A stretch of DNA of 64,000 bases from NCBI GenBank assembly GCA_029204225.1, contig CM055092.1, positions 86,224,032 to 86,288,031 of the forward strand, written 5' to 3'. The notes under the pieces were generated by a model, which saw nothing but the letters and a program-made list of their open reading frames with translations, was not told the origin of the DNA and searched no databases. The position numbers and the translations under genes are program-made. Shown here piece by piece: positions 32,136 to 42,435 of the stretch; the stretch's first letter is position 1; each line of letters opens with the position of its first letter. This stretch comes from Diphasiastrum complanatum (taxonomy: Eukaryota > Streptophyta > Lycopodiopsida > Lycopodiales > Lycopodiaceae).

Positions 32136-35001
32136 CTTCATCTCTGAATGTATGTGTTCTATAATTCTTCGTGACAGATTATTTGTTTGATAAGCTTAAT
32201 GTTTGGCTACATAATCACTGTAGTACTAATGATCTCAAAGTTAGTTACTATAAGATCGAACATGATTTCTATCACTATTGTTTTGTTCTTCTTAATAATT
32301 TCTTGAATATAAGACATCAGACTAACTTATATGAATTCTTTCCAGCATGAAGTTATTCTTCTGAAAGACTATTATGTCATATAAATTACTACTTGTGTGA
32401 ATATACTTGGAATTCAGATAAATTATAAGGTTAAATTGTTTCAATTTCTTAGACCATAGCATATCCCTGTTGCATAAATGGATTTCGATCGAACAGTAGT
32501 TTCTATCACTTAGATTGAAAATATATGAAGAAGAAGTCTTGTTTGTAATTGAGTGAATCCTTTACTGGAATGCACTTATTATTGACTTTTCTTGGATTTG
32601 GATATTTTCATATATTATCTTTCTAGTTAACTTTTATTGAAATTTATAGTTTCTTTAAAAGGAGGGGTGAAGTGATGGGATAAAATTCTATTTGGGAATC
32701 TGTGGGTTGCATAGTTTTCGGAAAAAGAACCAATTGTGTTATAGAAATGAGATTTTTTCTAGAAATAATTTTGGATAGATTCAGAGTAAGATGCCTAATT
32801 GGAACTTTTTGAAAAAGAGAAATTCTCTAGGGATTGTGTGGACAATCTGGAACTAGAACATGTTGAAATTTGAATCATTATCTATAAGTAGTACAATAAA
32901 AGATCAAAGGTTACTAATTCCATTTTGATTGGAATAGAAGTAAGTTTGATCAGAATTTATGTCTGAGAGTTCTGTATTGGATCAACCTAATCTTAGTTTG
33001 AGTACTAGGATCAGAGAGGGGTTGATTGAGAGAAAGGAATTATGTAATTAGAGGTATGTAGGATTGGAAAACTGTCGAGATTAAATTCGTCTCAAAGATT
33101 TCTCGGATATGCTATTTACTCATGAGAAATAGAAAATATTTTGTAGCTAAGTTACAAGATCTCAGTGAGATATGTGAGTAACATATGTGGGGTCTGGAGG
33201 AATTTGCCAGGTAAGAATGTGTTTATGTACTGGGTCATAGTGAGATTATTCTCATATGTGCACGATTCATCTTGTTATATGAATCTACTGTGTGATCCTA
33301 GTTACTAAGATTATCTGGTGCACTTAACCTAGTCGGTGAACATGAACATATGATCAAGTATTGTTTTGACAGATACTTGCAGAGTTAACAAATCTTTGTA
33401 TAGAAGATTTATGGATTAACTTATAAATGATTTGGGTAAGGATCTAAATGTGGTGTCATACTAGTATAATTGAATTCTTCACCTAGACATTTAAGATTTC
33501 TGAATCAATGGAAATTAACTTGAGTAGTTGATTGCTCTAGGATGAAGTTAATTAGTAAAACGATTAGTGTGATCTGGTTTCACCAGAAACTGATGGTTTT
33601 GAACTATATAGCTTGTAAGATGCATGATTAGTGAATCATTTAGATTCATCAGTTAAAATTATGTGCATTGGATATACAATATTCTTGGGATAGAGTATTC
33701 CTTAGTTTAGGAATAGACTCAACTCATTAGTGATTGTATCCTAGAGTGCTCAATTGGATACCGAATCATAATGAATCCAAGAATAATAACTGAATTGATT
33801 TTTAGCAGGACTTTGGGTATCTAGATGTGATTTTGGATTGTAATCTAAAACTTTTTGGAGTTGAAGATGATTGTCATTTTGATATGCGTTCAGTCTTTAA
33901 TTACCAGTTGTTGATAGAACTTGAATCTTGCACTTCAGTTAAAAAATCATGTTTTGAAAGTATTCCTAAATCCAGTATTTTCTTAATGGAAAGATTTTGG
34001 AATGACTCTTACTTTTCTTGAGTTATGTTAGACATATACTCCAGTATCTTGTAAATGATTAAGTATGGTTTGGATTTCAGGAAATTATGATTGACGAATC
34101 ATATGAATCTAAATATTTATGGTTGACGAATCATAAATAGATACTTAATTATTGTCAGAATATTATAAGGAATGGTGATGATTCTTAAGTGTGATGATTA
34201 ATTCTTGACCTATTAATTGAGTAATAATTCAGACTAATATTTTGAATCTCTTTACTCCAGTATTTTATTTGAGAACCTATGGATCTCACAGACATTCTCA
34301 CAAAATAAGTATTTTATTTGTGGAGAATTTACTTTTTCTAGTGAATGTTATTCTACTACAATTTATGGTCTACAGATTCTTGAGTACAGTCCTTCATTTG
34401 AATTGGATCTCCAGTTATCATAGGAGATAGACAAGTCTATTAAGATGAATGAATGCTATTTTCTTGTATTTGGTGCTAGAAATAGGAGCATTTAACTCAA
34501 AAGAGTATCTGGGATACTCAGAGTTGAGTTTTAATCATTCTATATCTTAATAATTCTCTTAGAGATTCTAATTGAATGAATTATCATATCTTAGAATTTG
34601 GATTCTAAGGATATTTGTACTTGAAAGCTTATGAATTATTTGTCAGAGTTGTGGATAATTTCAGACTGTAATCATAATTATTTTATTATTTCTTTAACTT
34701 TAATCTTTGAAGTTAGGTTATTTCACCTAGTGTTTCATGTAAGTGCTTTACATGAAGGTGATGTTACTAACTTGTGATGAATGTAACCCAGATGGAAAAT
34801 TTATCACTCAGTGTACTTTTCAAACCTGAGTTTGTACTCCAGAGCAGAGATTAACAATTGGAAATAGGTTTATCTCTGAGTACTTGTTTGATGTGAAAGT
34901 TAGACTAAGGATAATGATTTTCTAGGTTGGTATTGAAAGTTAAAAGACCTGTTCCTGTTATTCTTTCTTGTTTAGAGAGCTTCTAAGGATAGAAGTAGTT
35001 T
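32136..35001. other. 2.9-kb AT-rich stretch without genes
   Basis: No open frame above 65 codons and no family signal on either strand. GAATCAT/ATGATTC words are frequent (for example two TTGACGAATCAT copies at about 34091 and 34124). The right end is a polypurine tract followed by an LTR start, so this may be the non-coding inside of a retrotransposon derivative. Confidence 0.45.
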
Positions 35002-35014
35002 AAGGAGGGAAGAA
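35002..35014 (+). promoter_or_regulatory. polypurine tract
   Basis: AAGGAGGGAAGAA lies immediately before TGTTATGTCCATGG. This is the usual arrangement for plus-strand DNA priming at the border of a gypsy 3' LTR. Confidence 0.65.
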
Positions 35015-35640
35015 TGTTATGTCCATGGCCAGTAAGTAGGATTCAGTATACTCCTAGTCTTGGATACACGTGGTACTCTAGTAAATCAAGCTGTTAGTTA
35101 TGCCACATCATACTGGATGTGACCCAAAAGTAAGTAATATCCTTGTGAGGCCCAGAACACACTAAATGGAGTTTAGACAAGGTATGAGACAGTGTATGCA
35201 TGTGTAGAGTTATCAATAGCAATTCTATGAATAGTTGGTCCATGCTTAGGACTTTATTCTAGGTGAATCTATGTATAGGGAACTTAGGGCTATGCATGGC
35301 TATGGGTTGCTTTTGGCTCTTAGGGCTATGCATGGCTATGGGTTGCTTTTGGCTCTATATATTGAGGCCAAACTCGCCCTACTCCTCATTGTGATCATTG
35401 ATTCATTGCCAGGGTTTCACTCTACCTTCATGCTTCTTATTCCTTGGCTTGGGGGTGAAGCTTCTAGAGTTGATTGGTTGCTTCTACTTGGTTGGGTGGT
35501 TGCTCCATAGTGTGTTTTCCATTGTGTTTTGTCTTGTAAGCAGGATCTGAGAGAGCTTCCCTTATACTTTCCATTGATGGCACCCCTACGATACACATAC
35601 TCCCTTTCCTTTGGTGACACTTCGTAGAAGGAAGTATTGG
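35015..35640 (+). repeat. gypsy-type 3' LTR with duplicated block before TATA
   Basis: It starts TGTTATGTCCATGG after the polypurine tract. A 36-base block (CTTAGGGCTATGCATGGCTA, then TGGGTTGCTTTTGGCT) is present twice in tandem at about 35284-35355, directly before CTATATATTGAGG, a likely TATA box. The right border is not clear; LINE-type sequence begins by about 35.7 kb. Confidence 0.6.
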
Positions 35641-36726
35641 TATGGGTTGAAATCCTTTTTTCCCACCGAAGTTAATGCCCGCTTTGGACACAATCTTGAA
35701 CAACCTAGGCAAGCTTCTTCTAGATTAGCCGACCAAGACACAAACCCTTCTCCTCATGTGCAAGCATGTATTCTCTAGAAATTGTATGATGCGTAGCTTG
35801 AGCAGTTGCGTTTCTTTTGTGTGGGTTGGCAGTACCTACAACAAATACGCTCAAAGGGTTGCCTGCCTCTTGCTACTTATGCAAATGTCTTGGCCAAGTG
35901 GTGGCTACCTGCCCAATTCTTGCTAAGAGGCCTACTCCATGTGTGGTGTTGTCTTCTACGCCTGTTGCCACTCTACCTATGGCCCCGCTCGTATCAAGCA
36001 AGCCTTCACTGCCAATTCTCAACACTCACTCTAAGGAGCCCTTGCTACCTACTCCTCATGCTTTGTTTGTCATGTCGATAGGCAAGCCTATGTTGGTTAC
36101 ATCTTCTCATTCATTGCCTTTGCACTCGCTTTTCACCATTACAGCTAAATTGGTTCGTTCTTGCTCTCTTCGGTCACCAAGGGTTGGGGTAGCAGAAACT
36201 TGTCCCATGGAAGAGTGCCTCCCTGAAATGGCAATAGGGCCTCCCTCGCCCTTAGTGGCTAGATCATTATCTCTCCATGTCGGCTCTTTGGGTAGATTAT
36301 TCGGAAAGGCCAGATCTCCCTCATTTGCAAGCACTACTTTCAGCTGATAAGGCCTATAATTGGTGTTCTTCTCTTTCGAATTCGTAGTCTGTCTCCAACA
36401 GTTCTCTGTAGCCTTCATTTATTGATCATAGTGACTTGCACAATGCTACTTCAGCCTCCTCTCCAGGTAACAGTACATATGCTTGAAAGGTAAGAAGCAC
36501 ATTGTTGATGAATCCTCGCATAGCAGACTTATCTCCCATAAGCGTGACTTGCACACTAAGTCCTTGGCTTATGCTATTACGAGGTCAGCCTTGATTGTGG
36601 AATTTGATGTGGGGTGTCAACCACTCGTTTATGCTAAAGATCCTGCATGAATATCTACTCTTGGAACACGAGGGGAATTCACTACTCTTGGAACATGAGG
36701 GGATTAAATGCCCATGTTAGGCACAA

Positions 36727-37356
36727 TTGTTGGCACAGGTCCTCTCTAGTTACTTAGGATGCAATGTGGTGGTTGCTCTTCAAGAAATTAAGGTGCGGGG
36801 CTTCAACCAACATTGGCTGATCAAGAAGTTTGGTGCAACCTATTACTATGTTGCCTCCCCAATAGAAGGTACCCATGGCTGGGTCTTAATGCTTGTCTCA
36901 CGTGATTGGCAGGTGCTCTCCAGTCAAACTGATCTTGTTGGTAAGTGGGTTCTCCCGCAATTGTGCAAGTTGGGTTTCACCTTTTCAATTCTTAACTTGT
37001 ATGCTCCTTGCTCTACCTCTGACCATATAAACTTTCGGGCTACTCTTCCCTCTGTGCAAGACATTGTCCTTAGTGACTTCAATATATACATTAACTCTGG
37101 TGATGGGCCCCACTCCATCTCTCATCATGAGCTGGTTGCATGGTGCTCTTTTCAGCTTTCTTGTTCTCTGTTGATGCCCATGAGATCCTATAGGACTTTT
37201 TGCACCACACTTGGACCAATTGTTGGCTTGGCCCTTTCTTTCGCTCTACTAGGCTTGGCCACTTCTACATTTCTTCCTTTGGCTCTTGGTTGCATCTCCT
37301 GCACTATGAGACCCATAACTTCACTGTCCTGTCCGAACCAGATCTGGTCCTTCTAA
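36727..37356 (+). pseudogene. LINE AP-endonuclease domain
   Basis: This domain nicks target DNA to prime reverse transcription. Motifs in order are CNVVVALQEIKVRGFN (with the catalytic Glu), GTHGWVLMLVS, FSILNLYAPCSTSDHINF and DIVLSDFNIYIN, where relatives have Gly-Asp-Phe-Asn; here Gly is Ser. The C-terminal part drifts into low similarity. The frame is open for 209 codons, but its flanks are broken. Confidence 0.7.
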
Positions 37357-38119
37357 AGTGCTACTTCTGACAAACCCTTGCCTTTCGTCTCGCCGTATGC
37401 AAATATCTTGTATTAGTGCCTCCTCTTCATCCTTCCAAGCTAAATTGGATAATAGTGTGCATTATCTTCGTGGAGTTGGGCAACCTGTCGTTGCTCTCTC
37501 TCATGGGCAAAGGTCCTAGCCACTACTCTTTTTGCTGGTATTACTGAGTCTCAGTAGCTTTCTCGCGATGTCCATGCTTTGAGCTCCTTTACCAATCCAT
37601 CATCTACTGTCTTGATGCTCACGCAACGGTAAGCCCCTGTTGTTCCCTTTTCGCCAAGCTTCTCAGCTTTGGAGGCTCCTTCCGATTGAAGGGGCCCTAA
37701 TTTATCCTTAAAAACTGGCCTATGCCCTTTTGGACCTCTTCCCCCTTTTTAATCATTTGCACAAGCTCTCTTTTCTATCGACGAACCCATCTGGACATCC
37801 TTCCTTTTCCCCCCTGATTGACCCTCATGGTTTCTATCTCACCCCAAGCTTTGTCTACTAACATTGGTAGACAAGGGCCTTGCAACTCTCCAACAACTCA
37901 TCCATGCCAACTCATGCCTCGAGGTTGTTGTCTATTAATGAACATGCTTTACTTGACCTTGCCTCCTTCTCGGGCCTTGGCCTCCACCTCGCTTTGGATC
38001 AATCCCACCCTCTAGTAGGTTGGGAGCCTGCTCTCTAGCCTTCCCTTCTCAGTGATCTTGCAACCCACGTTAGAGCTAATCCCTCCCTCTTTCCTGGTCA
38101 CTACAACTCAAGTTGGTCT

Positions 38120-38479
38120 ATGTTTGACCCTCCTCCAGTTTGGCGCAACATATTTACTATCATCCGCTCCATCTCAGTGGACAAGCTCCACTATCTCGCT
38201 TACCACATTATTCCCAAGTCGCTCCCCCTCCATGCCAAGTGTCATTTTCTCACTGATCGCCTTTGCACAGTTTGCCAATTGCACAAAGAGACTGTTGAGC
38301 ACCTGCTTTTTCACTGCAACAGTCACCTATGGGTGAACTTCGCGCATTTGCTTAGCCATTGGGTGGCTCCATCCCAATTCAATGTTTGTTCCATATTGTT
38401 ATGTGATTCACACTATAGTGCTAGGGCATCGCTTTTCTGGCATGTATGCAAGCTCTCCATGGAACCAAATGGTTTTTGA
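38120..38479 (+). pseudogene. LINE zf-RVT C-terminal domain
   Basis: The frame gives WRNIFTIIRSISVDKLHYLA and LPLHAKCHFLTDRLCTVCQL, then KETVEHLLFHC. The Cys-x2-Cys...His-x3-Cys pattern after a Leu-Pro block is the zinc-binding end typical of plant LINE ORF2. It sits about 280 bases before the poly(A) tail, as expected. Confidence 0.75.
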
Positions 38480-38767
38480 GGGTTCCTCTTCATTGCCTTC
38501 GACCGCTATGTGTTTTTAGATTGCTATGCACTTACTATAGTTGCTTACTTAATTACGATTGTTGTTTGTCACTTACAAACTGGACTGCCTCCCTACATGA
38601 TATGCTGCCTCCCTACATGATATGCGGATAGTCCTACTTTTTATGCATGGTACAATTTCCCCATCTAGGGAAATGACTTGATTTGCCTCATGTCGCTTTT
38701 GACTTTCCATATGTACATTTTGTTGATGTCTTTTGATAACTTAATGTTTTGCGAAAAAAAAAAAAAA

Positions 38768-39185
38768 CAACTCGTGAAGGAGTTTCCAATGCTCCAAAAA
38801 ATCAACGAAGCATAGAAGTGAAATCATCGGCATTATTTTTCAAAAATAGATATTATAAAAATTTAAATAATTTTTTATATAGGCATATGAACCCTTTTAT
38901 GACTCATTACAAGATGGAGGATAAAAAGGGTTTTCCGAGCACTCGTCCCAGGTTCTAGACTCTAGAGTCTAGGGTTATAAACTATAAACAATGGGTTTTA
39001 ACTTGAAATTTGAAAATTCATGCTACAGTGGTATAGCCTATAGGTAAGTACTAGTCACAGGCCCGTACTATTTCTCCGTACTAGAAAGGACATACAAGCC
39101 ACCTGGGCATTTGGCGGTAGGCCATGGCTCCATGGTATACCGCGGCCAGTGCCCTAACGGGCCCGGCGGCCGGCCACTAACAGCG
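38768..39185. other. no gene seen
   Basis: Flanking sequence between the LINE tail and the GC-richer promoter region. Nothing is recognised. Confidence 0.5.
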
Positions 39186-39600
39186 CCTTTAGACTGCCAC
39201 GTGCCGGGTAGCTACCCTCGTTTGGGCTTTGATTCCGGTAATCATCAGTTTTAGTCATTCCATAAATGCTCTCTATTCGAGACATGCAAACCAGGGCCCA
39301 CCGGATGGGCCAGTCATCGCCAGCCACGCAACCCTGCCATGGGTCGCCGGCGAAACTCCCCAGCGACAAGCTCACATGGGATGGCATCTCAGTGGAACTC
39401 TTTGTCATAGGAGTCTGTACCGTTGGATCTAAACAAAACCGTTCAGATCTTGCCACGTGGTTCAGGTTTTGACGGCTCAGAAGACAACAAATGGCATAAC
39501 TACCACGTGGCAAAGATCGGACTGGTCGCGCGAGAAATATGACGTGACGCTAGACCCATCGTTCACGGCTCACGTGGGGGTGTAAAGTGCTTACGGTATA
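39186..39600 (+). promoter_or_regulatory. upstream region with four G-boxes
   Basis: The palindrome CACGTG, core of the plant G-box bound by bZIP and bHLH factors, occurs at 39198, 39454, 39504 and 39571. Three of the four are in the stronger form CCACGTG or CACGTGG. ATGACGTGACG at 39539 adds two TGACG elements. The segment is richer in GC and CG than its neighbours and lies 1.4-1.8 kb upstream of the IST1-like start codon, in the same direction. Light-, stress- or ABA-type control would be typical of such sites, but that is inference. Confidence 0.55.
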
Positions 39601-40989
39601 GCTTATCCTTTAAGTTTGGGGTCGAGGGTCGAGAAGGGCGGACTTTCATTTTGAAGGGCAATCTCGTCGGAGTCCTGTGTAAGCTGACAGGCTAAGAAGG
39701 CTAGCCCGTCTGTGACGAAAGGAGATATTATTAGCAGGAGATGGGGCCCTTCATTATGAGGGGCCTGAGTTTTTTCAATTTGACGTTTTGACTCGATTGT
39801 TTGCCGTCGTTGTAACGGGAGACAGCTGTTACTTTTATTATTGAGCTTGCAAATTGAAGGGCCCGTGAGAGGAGGGCGATAAGATGAGTGGATCGTGAGC
39901 TCAATCAAGCAGAAACGCTAGCAGTCGTTACGCATGATAATATTCATTGAGACGAAAGATGAAACGAAGGCTTTCGTCTCGTCGTCTTTAGTTTCGTTTG
40001 CTATCGATCGCGATCGATGATTTGGTATGTTTTCTGATAATTTCTGCTGTTTGCTGATCATTTCTTCTGTTTTCTGATCATTTCTTCTGTTTTCTGATCA
40101 TTTCCTATGATTTCTGATAATTTCTTATGTTTGCTCATGATTTCTTATGCTTTCTGATACTTCAAATGTCTGCTCATGATGTTTTCTGACTACTTATTAT
40201 GTTTCTGATGATTTCTTATGTTTGCTGAGGTTCTCTTATGTTTTCTGATGATTGTTGTGTAGTCTCTGCAGGCAAGGTGAGCGTGATGATTGCGATAATC
40301 TTATCAAAGCCTAGGCAAGGCTGTTACTGTTTATTTTTTTTGAGAGCAGAAGCTTGTAGTAAAAATGGATGCTGCTGTTTCCTGAATAGCAGACTCAGAC
40401 TTGATGACGAGCCTGAGAGTACGATCCATCAGCAGAGAGAATCCGATGCTGTCAGGTTGTCAGGAACATTAAACGTCTGGCATTTTCGGAAATGTTTGCC
40501 AGTGACAGAGAGATGGTGCCGAAAAAAAAAAGTTGAGTCGATTTGTTTCTGGTCGTGGTCGTGGCTAATGATAGCGGTTTTTTCTAGTTCTGAGGTAAGT
40601 AACCGTCGTCTCTGAGCGTGGTTGAGATGTGTAAGATCGGAGATGTTTTACGCAACTTCGGAGAAGCATTTTATTATGGAGGAAAATCAGAACTTTCTGA
40701 GGCGTGATGCTGCGTTCTGGATGGTAGCCTAATGCTTGCAGCTGCTGAAGTCATCCTTCGCCTTCGTATGTTAATGGTACTTAAGAGATTGGATGTTACC
40801 AGACCTGCAGATGAGGAGCAAAAGCCATTTGTAATCAATGTAAGGGGGTATCTATTTTACTAGCGCTTAACAGAGCTGGCTGCTTCTCTGAATTGATTAT
40901 AGCGTCCAGCGTTTGCTCTGTTAAAAACTCGACCTAGCACGTATTGTACCGCAGATACAGAACGGGAGGAGATCGACGAAGTGATTATC
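39601..40989 (+). promoter_or_regulatory. probable 5' UTR of the IST1-like gene, with an intron
   Basis: This stretch has many CG dinucleotides and no long frame. A probable intron at about 40025-40271 starts GTATGT and ends CTCTGCAG. A 16-base palindrome (ATCGATCGCGATCGAT, 40003-40018) sits just before the donor. A further GAG/GTAAGT donor at 40593 suggests a second spliced segment before the start codon at 40990. I cannot fix the transcription start. Confidence 0.45.
40029..40255. repeat. degenerate 20-bp tandem repeat in UTR intron
   Basis: About eleven units of 19-21 bases of the form TTTTCTGATNATTTCTTATG (third and tenth bases variable) fill the probable UTR intron almost from donor to acceptor. 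Some units have TTTGCTGATCATTTCTTCTG. Divergence between units suggests an old array. Confidence 0.8.
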
Positions 40990-42391
40990 ATGTCGTGCTT
41001 TAGGAAGAGTTTCAAGTCCGCTAAATGGTAAGCCCGTTCTTCGGACTTCCATAGAGTGTGTTGATCGTATTTCCATAGATCGTCATCCGTATATCTGTAT
41101 CGGGCCGTTCGGCAGGCCTCGCATGACTCAAATATATACATAGCAATTTTTCTAAGAAGAAATGGACGATGAGTCACGTTTTAAACTGGTATAGATACAT
41201 GATACTGTAAAAGGTAGATGGAACTTTCTGCTTTGGAAGTTCTGTTTCCAGTCAGTTTTCTTGTGTTGATATGTCTTACAATTATGTTCTTTTTTTCTGA
41301 TTGTGCTGACATCGATGGCTATTCGTACAGCAAGGCGCTACTAAAGTTGGTGCTCATACGCATAAAGATTGTCCGGAAGAAGCATGAAATACAACTGAAG
41401 CATATGCGCCTGGACGTATCTCGCCTTCTTCAGATAGGCCAGGATGAAAATGCTGAAATACGGGTAAGCTCCCTTGAAAATTGAACTTCAGAAGTGCGCT
41501 CTATACAATTTCCTTCTTCGATCTTCTATAGTCCTATGTAATACTGTAGAAAGTCAATATCGACCCTTTGGAATGGTTATTTTTCGCTCTGCTGGCGGAT
41601 AAACTCACGGTCTATTGCATTGCCTTTAGACAATTACATCACTGCAAGGTCAAACTTAATCAATCTTCAGTTTGGCTAGAGGATGTGTTGCGTGACAAGT
41701 CAATTTTTTATGTAGCTCAGACTTTGTGGAATAGATCTTTTGAACTCAATGTTGAAAGGCTTCAGAATTGAAGCTTGGGAGCAACTGCTCAAGCCTATCA
41801 GATTCTACAACCTTTTGATGATCTCGCAATGTCCAAGCACTTCTGCTGTAACAAACTCTTTTGCACTTTCACTACCATTGTCGTGTCACCAGCATTGTTG
41901 GTTGAAGTATATAGATCTGTTCTTTGGAATGACGTTTAAGGTCTAGATTTTCTAGGATGAATGCACCATGTCTCCCTGTCATACATATTGAAAGGCGACA
42001 CACACTCTGTCCGTCCCCAAGTCTCTATTCGCAGCTGATGCGAAGAAATCCGAAGTTGTCGCAAAGTGAAATGCAGGCCTTGTGACTTGTGGATAAGGGT
42101 ACCGTGGAAAGATCAGGCTTCTATGGAATCTCTATGCAAGAAATGTGCTCAATAGAAGTCCACCTTGGACCCGAGTGACCACGATCCTATACAAACTACT
42201 GAATATAGAAGTGAGTCCCGCTATGAGCGATATGATAACGAAATGCCAATTGAGCTCAATAGACGCGTGGTTTGAGAATACCAAGAATGACTGAGTTGCG
42301 TTGCGTTCCTGAACGCTTGTTCTGAAACGTTCCCTCATTCGTCTCTCTTTTCAATATGTTCTGAAATTTTATATATATATATCTATATAAG

Positions 42392-42435
<44 letters not shown>

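Larger units (their letters stand above)
35700..38767 (+). mobile_element. LINE (non-LTR retrotransposon), internally deleted
   Basis: A plus-strand remnant has an ORF1-like zinc-knuckle region (CYLCKCLGQVVATCP, 35870), an AP endonuclease (36727-37356) and a C-terminal zf-RVT domain (38120-38479), then an untranslated tail ending in 14 A's at 38754-38767. The reverse transcriptase core is not recognisable in between (37360-38050), so it is deleted or badly decayed. I did not find a confident target-site duplication. Confidence 0.75.

Noticed and set aside
39154-39513. 119-codon minus-strand frame in the G-box region
   Set aside because: No domain, not supported by splice or start context; GC-rich promoter sequence stays open by chance.
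40860-41177. 105-codon minus-strand frame over the IST1-like first exon
   Set aside because: Antisense shadow of the promoter/exon 1 region without family signal; the sense strand explains the sequence.
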